Below are positions 44,217-53,692 of a stretch of 64,000 nt of DNA, piece after piece; position 1 is the first letter of the stretch, and each line of letters begins with the position of its first letter. The position numbers and the translations under genes were made by a program. Source of the stretch: Streptomyces sp. CG1 (GTDB lineage Bacteria > Actinomycetota > Actinomycetes > Streptomycetales > Streptomycetaceae). Where the stretch lies: positions 7,557,501-7,621,500 of the forward strand of contig NZ_CP163518.1 of the NCBI RefSeq assembly GCF_041080625.1, in the 5' to 3' direction. The notes below the pieces were generated by a model. It saw only the letters and a program-made list of their open reading frames with translations. It was not told the origin of the DNA and did not search any database.

Positions 44217-47120
44217 ATGACAGAGACGGCGAGCGGTCCGGCACGAGGTTCCCGAGCCAAGGGCGCCAAGGCCACCAAGGGGCTGCGTATCGAGCGCATC
44301 CACACCACGCCCGGCGTACACCCGTACGACGAGGTCGAGTGGGTGAGCCGTGACGTCGTCATGACCAACTGGCGCGACGGCTCGGTCAACTTCGAGCAGC
44401 GTGGCGTCGAGTTCCCCGACTTCTGGTCGGTGAACGCGGTCAACATCGTCACCAGCAAGTACTTCCGCGGTGCCGTCGGCACCCCGCAGCGCGAGACCGG
44501 CCTCAAGCAGCTGATCGACCGCATCGTGAAGACGTACCGCAAGGCCGGTGAGGACCACAAGTACTTCGCCTCGCCCGCCGACGCCGAGATCTTCGAGCAC
44601 GAGCTGGCGTACGCCCTCCTGCACCAGATCTTCAGCTTCAACAGCCCCGTGTGGTTCAACGTGGGCACCGCGCAGCCCCAGCAGGTCTCCGCCTGCTTCA
44701 TCCTGTCCGTCGACGACTCCATGGAGTCGATCCTCGACTGGTACAAGGAAGAGGGCATGATCTTCAAGGGCGGCTCCGGCGCCGGCCTGAACCTCTCCCG
44801 CATCCGCTCCTCCAAGGAGCTGCTCTCCTCCGGCGGCAACGCCTCCGGTCCGGTCTCCTTCATGCGCGGCGCCGACGCCTCCGCCGGCACCATCAAGTCC
44901 GGCGGTGCCACCCGCCGCGCCGCCAAGATGGTCGTGCTCGACGTCGACCACCCCGACATCGAGGACTTCATCGAGACCAAGGTCAAGGAGGAGGAGAAGA
45001 TCCGCGTCCTGCGCGACGCGGGCTTCGACATGGACCTGGGCGGCGACGACATCACCTCCGTCCAGTACCAGAACGCCAACAACTCGGTCCGGGTGAACGA
45101 CGAGTTCATGAAGGCGGTCGAGGACGGCGGCAACTTCGGCCTGCGCGCCCGGATGACCGGTGAGGTCCTCGAAGAGGTCGACGCCAAGGCGCTCTTCCAC
45201 AAGATCGCCGAGGCCGCCTGGGCCTGCGCCGACCCGGGCATCCAGTACGACGACACCATCAACAACTGGCACACCTGCCCCGAGTCCGGCCGGATCACCG
45301 CGTCGAACCCGTGCAGCGAGTACATGCACCTGGACAACACGTCCTGCAACCTGGCCTCGCTGAACCTGATGAAGTTCCTCAAGGACGACGGCAAGGGCAA
45401 CCAGTCCTTCGAGACCGAGCGCTTCCAGAAGGTCGTCGAGCTGGTCATCACCGCGATGGACATCTCGATCTGCTTCGCGGACTTCCCGACCCAGAAGATC
45501 GGCGAGAACACACGCGCGTTCCGCCAGCTCGGCATCGGCTACGCCAACCTCGGCGCCCTGCTGATGGCCACCGGCCACGCCTACGACTCCAACGGCGGCC
45601 GCGCTCTCGCCGGCGCGATCACCTCCCTGATGACAGGCACGGCCTACCGCCGTTCCGCCGAGCTGGCCGCGGTCGTCGGCACGTACGACGGCTACGCCCG
45701 CAACGCGGATGCCCACAAGCGCGTCATGGCGCAGCACGCCGACGCCAACGGCAAGGCCGTCCGCATGGACGACCTGGACACCCCGGTGTGGGCCGCCGCC
45801 ACGGAGGCCTGGCAGGACGTGCAGCGTCTCGGCGAGAAGAACGGTTTCCGCAACTCCCAGGCGTCCGTCCTCGCCCCGACCGGCACCATCGGTCTCGCGA
45901 TGTCCTGCGACACCACCGGTGTCGAGCCCGACCTGGCTCTCGTGAAGTTCAAGAAGCTGGTCGGCGGCGGTTCGATGCAGATCGTCAACGGCACCGTCCC
46001 GCAGGCCCTGCGCCGCCTGGGCTACCAGGAGGAGCAGATCGAGGCGGTCGTCGCCCACATCGCCGAGCACGGCAACGTGATCGACGCCCCCGGCCTCAGG
46101 AACGAGCACTACGAGGTGTTCGACTGCGCCATGGGCGAGCGCGCCATCTCCCCGATGGGCCACGTCCGCATGATGGCCGCGATCCAGCCGTGGATCTCCG
46201 GCGCCATCTCCAAGACGGTCAACATGCCGGAGACGGCGACCGTCGAGGAGGTCGAGGAGATCTACTTCGAGGCCTGGAAGCTGGGCGTCAAGGCGCTCGC
46301 GATCTACCGAGACAACTGCAAGGTGGGTCAGCCGCTCTCCGCCAAGAAGAAGGACGACAAGGACGCCGAGAAGGCCGAGATCACCGAGAAGGCCGAGGCG
46401 ACCATCCGCGAGACGGTCGAGAAGGTCATCGAGTACCGCCCGGTCCGCAAGCGCCTCCCGAAGGGTCGTCCCGGCATCACCACGTCCTTCACCGTCGGCG
46501 GCGCCGAGGGCTACATGACGGCCAACTCCTACCCGGACGACGGCCTGGGCGAGGTCTTCCTGAAGATGTCCAAGCAGGGCTCGACCCTCGCGGGCATGAT
46601 GGACGCCTTCTCCATCGCGGTCTCCGTCGGCCTCCAGTACGGCGTGCCGCTGGAGACGTACGTCTCGAAGTTCACCAACATGCGCTTCGAGCCGGCCGGC
46701 ATGACGGACGACCCGGACGTGCGGATGGCGCAGTCGATCGTCGACTACATCTTCCGCCGCCTGGCGCTGGACTTCCTGCCCTTCGAGACCCGCTCCGCGC
46801 TCGGCATCCACTCCGCCGAGGAGCGCCAGCGGCACCTGGAGACCGGTTCCTACGAGCCGTCCGACGACGAGGTCGACGTCGAGGGCCTGGCCCAGTCGGC
46901 GCCGCGTGCCCAGGAGCTGAAGGCGGTCGCCACGCGGAAGTCGGAGCCCGAGGCGGCCAAGCCCGCCCCGAAGCAGGCCCACACCAGCGCCGAACTGGTG
47001 GAGATGCAGCTGGGCATCCAGGCCGACGCCCCGCTGTGCTTCTCCTGCGGTACGAAGATGCAGCGGGCCGGTTCCTGCTACATCTGCGAGGGCTGCGGCT
47101 CGACCAGCGGCTGCAGCTGA
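44217..47120 (+). CDS. nrdJ: Vitamin B12-dependent ribonucleotide reductase NrdJ
   Basis: This class II reductase has 967 residues and uses adenosylcobalamin to make deoxynucleotides with or without oxygen. Substrate-site features include FSFNSPVWFNVG, FKGGSGAGLNLSRIRSS, NPCSEYMHLDNTSCNLASLN (active-site cysteine region) and SVLAPTGTIGLAMSCDTTG. A Cys-rich C-terminal finger (CFSCGTKMQ, CYICEGCG) probably relays electrons or binds zinc. GAGGGAGG precedes ATG 44217. It shares the NrdR-controlled unit with nrdR. Confidence 0.97.
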   Translation: MTETASGPARGSRAKGAKATKGLRIERIHTTPGVHPYDEVEWVSRDVVMTNWRDGSVNFEQRGVEFPDFWSVNAVNIVTSKYFRGAVGTPQRETGLKQLIDRIVKTYRKAGEDHKYFASPADAEIFEHELAYALLHQIFSFNSPVWFNVGTAQPQQVSACFILSVDDSMESILDWYKEEGMIFKGGSGAGLNLSRIRSSKELLSSGGNASGPVSFMRGADASAGTIKSGGATRRAAKMVVLDVDHPDIEDFIETKVKEEEKIRVLRDAGFDMDLGGDDITSVQYQNANNSVRVNDEFMKAVEDGGNFGLRARMTGEVLEEVDAKALFHKIAEAAWACADPGIQYDDTINNWHTCPESGRITASNPCSEYMHLDNTSCNLASLNLMKFLKDDGKGNQSFETERFQKVVELVITAMDISICFADFPTQKIGENTRAFRQLGIGYANLGALLMATGHAYDSNGGRALAGAITSLMTGTAYRRSAELAAVVGTYDGYARNADAHKRVMAQHADANGKAVRMDDLDTPVWAAATEAWQDVQRLGEKNGFRNSQASVLAPTGTIGLAMSCDTTGVEPDLALVKFKKLVGGGSMQIVNGTVPQALRRLGYQEEQIEAVVAHIAEHGNVIDAPGLRNEHYEVFDCAMGERAISPMGHVRMMAAIQPWISGAISKTVNMPETATVEEVEEIYFEAWKLGVKALAIYRDNCKVGQPLSAKKKDDKDAEKAEITEKAEATIRETVEKVIEYRPVRKRLPKGRPGITTSFTVGGAEGYMTANSYPDDGLGEVFLKMSKQGSTLAGMMDAFSIAVSVGLQYGVPLETYVSKFTNMRFEPAGMTDDPDVRMAQSIVDYIFRRLALDFLPFETRSALGIHSAEERQRHLETGSYEPSDDEVDVEGLAQSAPRAQELKAVATRKSEPEAAKPAPKQAHTSAELVEMQLGIQADAPLCFSCGTKMQRAGSCYICEGCGSTSGCS

Positions 47121-47188
47121 AACCGGGCGGAACTGCATCTGCCGCATCCTTCGGCAGGCGTAGCTGATCCGCCTGAGCAGCACCTCAG

Positions 47189-47222
47189 GAGGGGGTGCCG
47201 AGTCCTGACTCGGCACCCCCTC
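47189..47222 (+). terminator. Terminator of nrdRJ
   Basis: A perfect 15-bp stem (47189-47203 with 47208-47222) and four-base loop lie 68 bases past the nrdJ stop. Confidence 0.9.
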
Positions 47223-47344
47223 GCTGCGTGAGCTCCGCCCGCCCCGATCCTCGGCAAGCCCCTTCGGGCGCGCCTGTCAGCCTGCGCCGTACCAAACCAT
47301 GCCGGCCCTCACCTCCGCCGGGCCCTGTCCCCCACCGGGCCCTG

Positions 47345-47878
47345 TTACGACTGCGGAGCCCTGCCCATGACCCGGGTGAAGGTCGCCGGGTCCTCGTCGA
47401 AGCCGTGCACGCCGGGCCGGAACCTCCACTCCCCGGATTCGTCACGCGCGAACTCGGCGATCGTGGCCGCCGTCGCCCCGGGCACCGAGCCGAAGTCGTC
47501 CTCGGCGAGCACGGTGTAGCCCTCCCGGACGCGCATGGCTGGATTGAGTACGTTGACGAACGTCTTTTGTCCGGGCCCTTGTTGGATGACGACACCGACC
47601 ACCACGCGCGCGTACCGGCCGTCGAGCCGGTCCAGCTCCAGCGTCATGACCTCGTCCCAGCCGAAGCCCTTGCCGTCGGTGCTGTCCCGGTTGAGGAAGA
47701 TCGTGCCGTCGGGCGATCGGCTGTCGAAGTGGACAAGATAGGCCGGTGTCCCATACGCGTCGCCCGAGACGAACGTCGCGGCGATGATGTCGAGATCAGT
47801 GGGCGGCTGACCCGTCGGGCTGGGGTCCCACTTGAGCCCGACCTCGACTTTGCGGATTCCCTTGCTGAACCCGGTCAA
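47345..47878 (-). CDS. TerD-family protein
   Basis: This is a single TerD/stress domain (about 177 residues from TTG 47878; the start is uncertain). Recognisable blocks are FSKGIRKVEVGLKWDPSP, VHFDSRSPDGTIFLNRDSTDGKGFGWDE, and LAEDDFGSVPGATAATIAEFARDESGEWRF. TerD proteins bind calcium and are linked to tellurite and stress responses. No other ter genes are adjacent, so it is a stand-alone copy. Confidence 0.8.
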   Translation of the reverse strand: MTGFSKGIRKVEVGLKWDPSPTGQPPTDLDIIAATFVSGDAYGTPAYLVHFDSRSPDGTIFLNRDSTDGKGFGWDEVMTLELDRLDGRYARVVVGVVIQQGPGQKTFVNVLNPAMRVREGYTVLAEDDFGSVPGATAATIAEFARDESGEWRFRPGVHGFDEDPATFTRVMGRAPQS

Positions 47879-48034
47879 CAGGCTTCCCCTTCCCCCCTGG
47901 TGGTTGCCTCGTCCCCCAACTCCGCTGGCGTCGGGGGTTCCTTGTCCATCGTGCCACGCGTGCGGGGGCGCATGCGCGGGTGATCTCCGCCGGAGCGTGA
48001 CCGACGCCACGCCCGGTGGCCTTACGATGGCGCG

Positions 48035-48640
48035 GTGCTGGTCAAGTGGATTCGCTGCACCGTGGTGGACCGCCGCGGCTTCGAGCGGGGGCAGCGAAAA
48101 TGGGCGGGGCTTCTGGGAGAGCCGGGATTTCGAGGGCAGGGTGGCGGCTGGAGCCGGCAGCGGTCGGGCGTGGCGCATATCTTCGCTTTCTGGGAGAGCC
48201 GCGCCTTCTACGACTCCTTCATGGCCCGCTCGCACGACCGCCTGGCGTCCGCCCAGTCCGGCACGTTCAAGGACGCGCAGGTCAAGCTGTTCGAGTACCG
48301 CTTCGATGTGAAGACGGGCTTCGAGCCGCGGTTCACCGACGCCGACCTCATCCGCGTGGCCCTGTGCCGGATCCACGAGGAGCGCGTCGAGCACTTCACC
48401 CTCATGCAGGAGAAAGTGTGGAACCCCGCGATGGCCGGTTCACCCGGCATGATCCGCGGCATGTTCGCCGAGGCGCCCGAGCAGGAGTTCCTGGTCCTGT
48501 CGATGTGGCGGTCGGCGGCCGAGCACGGCAAGTACCGCACGGAGCGCGTGGAGCGTCTAGCGCTGCGCGCCCAGACCGAGGCCGATGTGGCGGCGCTCTC
48601 AGGTGACATCGTGGACATGGAGCCGTCCTGGACCGTGTGA
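48035..48640 (+). CDS. DUF4937-like protein
   Basis: This 201-residue protein starts MLVKWIRCTVVDRRGFERGQRKW. The first half has an antibiotic-biosynthesis-monooxygenase-like (ferredoxin-like) pattern (HIFAFWESRAFYDSFMARSHD). The second half repeats a similar fold (VALCRIHEERVEHFTLMQEKVWNP, FLVLSMWRSAAEHGKY), suggesting an internal duplication. This matches the DUF4937/YdbC-type family as I recall it. TACGAT lies six bases before GTG 48035. The function is unknown. Confidence 0.65.
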   Translation: MLVKWIRCTVVDRRGFERGQRKWAGLLGEPGFRGQGGGWSRQRSGVAHIFAFWESRAFYDSFMARSHDRLASAQSGTFKDAQVKLFEYRFDVKTGFEPRFTDADLIRVALCRIHEERVEHFTLMQEKVWNPAMAGSPGMIRGMFAEAPEQEFLVLSMWRSAAEHGKYRTERVERLALRAQTEADVAALSGDIVDMEPSWTV

Positions 48641-48823
48641 CGCGGTCCTGTGGATTTGACATGGGTTTGAATATCAAACTCCCACCCGAGGGTGTTGCAC
48701 GGGGTCGTACTGGGTGCCTCACGGGGCTCCGGGGACGGCTCGGGACGCCGGTTTCGTGTGACCTGCGCCGTATGGGGCCCGTCCGATTCCTCGGCTCACC
48801 CTCGTACGATCTAGGGTCTTGGC

Positions 48824-49507
48824 ATGGCACGACCACGGCGCATCGTCCTTGTCCGGCACGGCGAGTCCACGGGCAACGTCGACGACTCCGTGTACGAGCG
48901 CGAGCCGGACCACGCTCTCGCGCTGACCGAGCGCGGCTGGAGACAGGCCGAGGAGACGGGTAAGAAGATCAGGGAAGTCTTCGGCCGGGAACACGTGAGC
49001 GTGTACGTCTCCCCCTACCGCCGGACGCACGAGACGCTCCGCGCCTTCCACCTCGCCCCGGATCTCATACGCGTCCGGGAGGAGCCCCGCCTTCGCGAAC
49101 AGGACTGGGGCAACTGGCAGGACCGCGACGACGTGCGCCTGCAGAAGGCCTATCGCGACGCGTACGGCCACTTCTTCTTCCGGTTCCCGCAGGGTGAGTC
49201 CGGAGCCGATGTGTACGACCGGGTCGGCGGCTTCCTGGAGAGCCTGTTCCGCAGCTTCGAGGCACCGGACCATCCACCGAACGTCCTGCTGGTGACACAC
49301 GGACTCGCGATGCGGCTGTTCTGCATGCGCTGGTTCCACTGGACGGTCGCGGAATTCGAGTCGCTGTCGAACCCTGGGAACGCCGAGATGCGGATGCTCG
49401 TTCTCGGGGAGGACGGCAAGTACACGCTCGACCGGCCCTTCGAGCGCTGGCGGGAACCGGTGCCGTACTGGGCCGAACGGATAGAGTGGCAGAGCGATGA
49501 CCGCTGA
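48824..49507 (+). CDS. Histidine phosphatase (phosphoglycerate mutase superfamily)
   Basis: This 227-residue enzyme has the N-terminal RHG motif (IVLVRHGESTGN) and the second catalytic His in VLLVTHGLAMRLFC. The acid/base and phosphate-pocket region includes VSPYRRTHETL and REQDWGNWQ. The size fits broad-specificity phosphatases rather than glycolytic mutase. TAGGGT lies six bases before the ATG. Its last 11 bases overlap the next gene. Confidence 0.88.
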   Translation: MARPRRIVLVRHGESTGNVDDSVYEREPDHALALTERGWRQAEETGKKIREVFGREHVSVYVSPYRRTHETLRAFHLAPDLIRVREEPRLREQDWGNWQDRDDVRLQKAYRDAYGHFFFRFPQGESGADVYDRVGGFLESLFRSFEAPDHPPNVLLVTHGLAMRLFCMRWFHWTVAEFESLSNPGNAEMRMLVLGEDGKYTLDRPFERWREPVPYWAERIEWQSDDR

Positions 49508-50402
49508 CTCCTCTTCCGCCCGGCGCCTGGAGCGCGCACTGGCGAGCCTGCGCGGACTGGCCGTGGGGGACGCCCTGGGCTCCCAGTTCTTCGTCCCGGC
49601 GAACTACCCCCTGCTGAAGCGACACGAGCTGCCCGCCGGGCCCTGGCAGTGGACGGACGACACCGAGATGGCCTCCTCCGTGGTCGCCGTCCTCGCCGCC
49701 CACCGGCGCATCGACCAGGATCAGCTGGCCCGCTCCTTCGCCGAGCACCACGACCTCGACCGGGGCTACGGCCCCGCCGTCGACCGCCTGCTGAGACTCG
49801 TCCGGGAGGGCGAGGACTGGCGTGAGCTGGCCGCCGGGCTGTTCAACGGCCGGGGGTCCTGGGGCAACGGAGCGGCGATGCGGATCGCACCCCTGGGCGC
49901 CTGGTACGCGGACGACCCGGAGCAGGCGACCCACCAGGCGGAGGTCTCGGCCTACCCCACGCATCAGCACCGTGAAGCCGTCGTCGGCACCATGGCCGTG
50001 GCCGCCGCGGCGGCGCTGGCCGGCTCCCCGGACGGCCCGCCCGGCCCCGAGGCACTCCTCGACGGCGTCATCGCCCTGGTACCCAAGAGCGCGGTCGGCC
50101 AGGGACTCCGGCGCGCCCGGGACATGCTCGACTACGGCGACGCGGGCACCGTCGCGGCGGTGCTGGGCTGCGGCCGGCGTACGACCGCCCATGACACCGT
50201 TCCCTTCGCTCTCTGGTCCGCCGCACGGAGCCTCGGTGACTACGAGACGGCGTTCTGGACGACGGTCGGCGTGGGCGGCGACATGGACACGACCTGCGCG
50301 ATCGTGGGAGGCGTGCTCGCCTCCGGCAAGGCGGGGACCCCGCCGGCCGAGTGGGCGCAACGCACCGAGGCGCTGCCGGAGTGGGTGCCGACGGGGCTCT
50401 GA
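49497..50402 (+). CDS. ADP-ribosylglycohydrolase family protein
   Basis: This 301-residue protein of the DraG/ARH fold removes ADP-ribose from proteins or small molecules. Metal-binding motifs are LRGLAVGDALGSQFF, WTDDTEMASSVVAVL, NGAAMRIAPLGAW, and VGVGGDMDTTCAIVGGVLAS. It overlaps the histidine phosphatase gene by 11 bases in another frame, so the two are co-translated. The functional link between them is unknown. Confidence 0.9.
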   Translation: MTADSSSARRLERALASLRGLAVGDALGSQFFVPANYPLLKRHELPAGPWQWTDDTEMASSVVAVLAAHRRIDQDQLARSFAEHHDLDRGYGPAVDRLLRLVREGEDWRELAAGLFNGRGSWGNGAAMRIAPLGAWYADDPEQATHQAEVSAYPTHQHREAVVGTMAVAAAAALAGSPDGPPGPEALLDGVIALVPKSAVGQGLRRARDMLDYGDAGTVAAVLGCGRRTTAHDTVPFALWSAARSLGDYETAFWTTVGVGGDMDTTCAIVGGVLASGKAGTPPAEWAQRTEALPEWVPTGL

Positions 50403-50450
50403 CGAGTCCAGGGGCGTAGGCCGGAGCCGGTATTCCGGCCGTGCCTCCCG

Positions 50451-50545
50451 TTGCGCGGGCGGCTTTCCCGCCGCCCGGGCCAATGCTCCCTCCTGCCTGG
50501 GAGGCTTTCCCGCCGCACCGGCCCACGCTTCCAACTGCCTGGGCC
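50451..50545. repeat. Imperfect 42-bp tandem repeat in a 368-bp non-coding gap
   Basis: GGCTTTCCCGCCGC recurs at 50461 and 50503, and CTGCCTGGG-type ends recur at 50451, 50493 and 50535, giving a 42-base period over about 2.3 copies. The rest of 50403-50770 shows no supported gene. Confidence 0.7.
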
Positions 50546-50770
50546 GGTGCGCTGAGCCCTGGGTCGATCAGCTACAAAACTCTCCGTGCCCGCCTGGAAC
50601 TCTCCGTGACCACAGCCCGTTCTTCCCATATCCGTCGTGGGTCGCGGCCTTCGGCGGCAGGGTCGACAGAGAGTCTGAGAGCGACGGTCGGAGGGGGTGT
50701 GGCAATGGCAGGCGCAGTGCTGGTTCAGGTGGTGGTTCGCGTCCTGGTGCTCATGCGGGCGCTGGTGGCA

Positions 50771-52207
50771 TCAGCCCACGCCCGGGCCCGCCACGCCCGC
50801 GAGCGAGTCGAGGTCGCTCTTGCGGACCCTGATCACCAGCCAGGCGGCGAGGAACGCGGCTCCGGCCATCGCGGCAGCCGGCACGAAGGCGGTGGAGATG
50901 CCGTGGGCGAGCACCTCGTGCCCCCAGGGCGCGGGCAGCTGATGCGTCTTGACGAACTCGGTCTTCTGCTCCGGCGAGCCGCCGGCGAGGAAGTCAGGCA
51001 GCTGCTTCTTCGTCTCGTCCTTGGCGGCCGAGCCGAACACGGTCGTCAGGATGGACAGTCCGAGCGAACCGCCCACCTGCTGCATGGCGTTGAGGAGCCC
51101 GGAAGCCGCACCCGCCTCATGCGCGGCGACGCCGGACACCGCCGTGACGGTGGCCGTCACGAAGTTCAGGCCCATCCCGAGGCCGAACACCAGCATCGGC
51201 CCGAGCACCCCGCTGAGGTAGGAGCTGTCCGGCCGGATGAAGGTCTGCCAGACCAGCCCGATGACCACGAGCCCCGCGCCGGCCATCATGAACGGCCGCG
51301 GGCCGAACGTCGGAAGGAAGCGCTGGGACAGGCCCGCGCCGACCGCGATCGCGACCGTCACGGGGAGGAAGGCCAGACCGGCCTCGATGGCGCTGTAGCC
51401 GAGCACGTCCTGCACGAACAGCACGATGTAGAAGAACATGCCGAACATCGCCGCGGCGAGGCTCAGCATGATCACGTACGTGCCCGAGCGGTTCCGGTCC
51501 GTGAACATCCTGAGTGGGGTGATCGGCTCCTTGGCCCGCACCTCGGTGAGGACGAAGGCGAGCAGCAGCACCAGGGCCGCGCCGAAGGAGCCGAGGGTGA
51601 GGCCGTCCCGCCAGCCGTCCTCCGAGGCGCGGATGAACCCGTAGACCAGAGAGGCCATGCCCGCCGTCGAGGTCAGCGCGCCCGTGATGTCGAAGCGCCC
51701 CGGGTGCCGCGGGGACTCGTTGATGTACAGCGGCGCGAGCGACGCGATCAGTACGCCGATCGGCACGTTGACGAACAACACCCATCGCCAGTCGAGCCAG
51801 TCGGTGAGCATGCCGCCCGCCAGCAGGCCGATGGCGCCACCGCCCGCGGACACGGCGGCGAACACGCCGAAGGCCCGGTTGCGTTCCGGGCCTTCGGGGA
51901 ACGTCGTGGTGATCAGCGCCAGCGACGTGGGCGAGGCGATCGCACCGCCCACGCCCTGAAGGGCCCGTGCGGCCAGCAGCTGCCAGGGCTCCTGGGCGAG
52001 GCCGCCCAGCAGCGAGGCGAAGGTGAACAGCAGAATGCCGGTCATGAACACACGGCGACGGCCGAGGATGTCACCGGCGCGCGCACCGAGCAGCAGCAAA
52101 CCGCCGAAGGTGAGCGTGTAGGCGCTGACCACCCAAGTCAGGTCTGTGGTGCTGAACTTGAGGGCGTCTTGAATGTGCGGGAGTGCGATGTTCACAATCG
52201 TCGCGTC
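50771..52207 (-). pseudogene. DHA2-type MFS exporter, 3' part, cut by the integrated element
   Basis: This is the C-terminal about 478 codons of a drug:proton antiporter of the EmrB/QacA type with 14 helices. It contains the motif-A loop GARAGDILGRRRVFM and motif C-like stretches. Homology starts abruptly at codons D-A (core 52202-52207) followed by TIVNIALPHIQ, the normal end of helix 1. The missing first 37 residues are encoded at 59142-59252, beyond the element. A GTG at 52195 could still start a 474-residue product lacking helix 1, which is unlikely to work. If the element excises, an intact 515-residue gene is restored. Confidence 0.93.
52202..52207. other. attL core
   Basis: CGCGTC on the plus strand. 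The left flank (lower coordinates) is host MFS gene and the right flank is element DNA. The identity with attR is exactly six bases, and the bases on both sides differ (t/c here, a/g at attR). Confidence 0.88.
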
Positions 52208-52289
52208 CGGAACAACCGACCTGTGTGTTCTGAGGTTCCGAGTTCAGCTCTCGGCCTGACCTGCGCCTTCGCGCTCCCCATGCAGGAGT

Positions 52290-52323
52290 AAGCCCTCGCC
52301 TCGGTGGATCCGGGAGGGGGCTT
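52290..52323. terminator. Hairpin at the left end of the element
   Basis: AAGCCCTC (52290-52297) can pair with GAGGGGGCTT (52314-52323) with a small bulge. It lies 19 bases past the XRE gene stop. In the circular form it would also follow the integrase stop at 52257-52259, so it may end both transcripts. Confidence 0.55.
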
Positions 52324-52342
52324 CTTGCGGCTCCGATGCCGA

Positions 52343-53497
52343 TCAGACGGCGATACCGGCTCGCTTAGCCAACTTGGTGAGCCGCTCGTTACTGCGCCTG
52401 TGCTTGGACACCAGGACGCGCGTTAGCTCCAGACTGGTCGGGTGAACCGCTGCCATCTCCGGGGCGATCCCCCAAGCCTTCTCTAGGCTTTCCAAGGTCC
52501 CGTCCTGGTCCCCGAGCGCGAGTTGGGATCGGCCAAGGTTCATGTACAGGGGGCCCACACGGGTTGCCGGGAGAGACATTCCGTTCCTGATCAGGTCGTC
52601 TGCCGTTTCCAGGGCTCGGCGGTGCTGATCCATGTCCGACGCTGTGGAGATCACGTGGGTGGCAGTGTTTTCGGGACCGAAATGAATTCCGTGCTCAGCG
52701 ATATCCTCTGGGAATTCCTCGGCTACTCGCCATGCCGCTTCGATATGCCGGTTAGTCGTTTGCTTGTCCTTGAGTCGTCCGGCAAGGGTCAAGCCTCGTA
52801 GGTGCAGAATGCCGAGACCAAAAGCGCGATCCCGGCCGGTGAGTGTCGACTCCGCTTGAACGACGGCGCGGTCAATAATTTCCAGTCCGCCAGCGAAGTC
52901 CCCCGAGTTGAGGAACGTACCTGCGTCGTCTCGTGCAGCGACAATAGCCGCGACGGGGTCCGCTCGCTCTGCTGCTACTCGCTGCTTCATTGTGGCCAAC
53001 TCGGCAAGGTGCATCCACCTGTGACGTGCGGCCAGCCAATAGACAATCCCGTATACGTCGGCTACCAGTGTCCAAGCTCCTGGCTCTCCGGTCAGATGAG
53101 CATGGTTAGTTACTCGGGTGAGTAGGCTTGGAAGCCGTTGAAGAACTTTCGAAAGCTCTGTATTCCATCGAAGCTGGTTTAGCTCGTCTACTTCCTGTTG
53201 CAGCCTCTCAGGATGCGCGGGCGGGTCTCCTGGAATATTGAATCGACGGATAGCCCAATCGAGCGCGCTGAGGTTTTGCTCCGGCGCGCTTCCCAAGAGT
53301 TCATCGAGGGTCAGGTTCATGGCTTGGGCGAGAGACGCGCCTACGCCTTGAGTGAGCGCTCGGTCTCCCACCTCAATCTTGCTGAGGAGGGACACCGACA
53401 CCCCCGCCCTACGGGCTAGGGCAACCTGACTCAGCCCGAGTTCCTTCCGGCGCGCCGCGACGTTGGAGCCTGGTCCGGGTACCTGTGTAGCGCTCAT
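52343..53497 (-). CDS. XRE-family regulator with TPR-like C-terminus
   Basis: This 384-residue protein has an N-terminal Cro/CI-type helix-turn-helix (VAARRKELGLSQVALARRAGVSVSLLSKIEVGDRAL). It is followed by about 280 residues of helical repeats that look like TPRs (LYMNLGRSQLALGDQDGTLESLEKAWG). This architecture is frequent among streptomycete regulators and peptide-responsive repressors. It is the only regulator on the element and is transcribed away from the replication-integration genes, so it is the best candidate for the maintenance or induction switch. The target operators are probably in 53498-53692. Confidence 0.85.
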   Translation of the reverse strand: MSATQVPGPGSNVAARRKELGLSQVALARRAGVSVSLLSKIEVGDRALTQGVGASLAQAMNLTLDELLGSAPEQNLSALDWAIRRFNIPGDPPAHPERLQQEVDELNQLRWNTELSKVLQRLPSLLTRVTNHAHLTGEPGAWTLVADVYGIVYWLAARHRWMHLAELATMKQRVAAERADPVAAIVAARDDAGTFLNSGDFAGGLEIIDRAVVQAESTLTGRDRAFGLGILHLRGLTLAGRLKDKQTTNRHIEAAWRVAEEFPEDIAEHGIHFGPENTATHVISTASDMDQHRRALETADDLIRNGMSLPATRVGPLYMNLGRSQLALGDQDGTLESLEKAWGIAPEMAAVHPTSLELTRVLVSKHRRSNERLTKLAKRAGIAV

Positions 53498-53571
53498 ACC
53501 TTGCGTCTTCCCCGCTCGGTGACGTCTTCACGACCCATGGTGGCAAATCGCCCGTGCAGGCGCCCGGCGAC

Positions 53572-53590
53572 TGTGCAAGAAGTGTGCAAG
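53572..53590. promoter_or_regulatory. Direct repeat in the divergent control region of the element
   Basis: TGTGCAAG occurs at 53572-53579 and 53583-53590, an 11-base period that places both copies on the same face of the helix. It lies 75 bases before the XRE gene start and about 100 bases before the divergent small gene. It is a candidate operator. A TTGACT at 53611-53616 is a possible -35. Confidence 0.4.
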
Positions 53591-53692
53591 TCGGCTGGCT
53601 GTCTTGGGCGTTGACTCATAAGACACAGGGGCCCCCGCGACCGCGCACACGGCCCGGGGGCGTGGCCACCAACCGCTAGGGGGTTGACGACA

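Noticed and set aside
43881..47216. A 1111-codon minus-strand open frame.
   Set aside because: It is antisense to nrdJ and reads as repetitive Val/Asp/Leu/Gly codon-shadow sequence with no motif.
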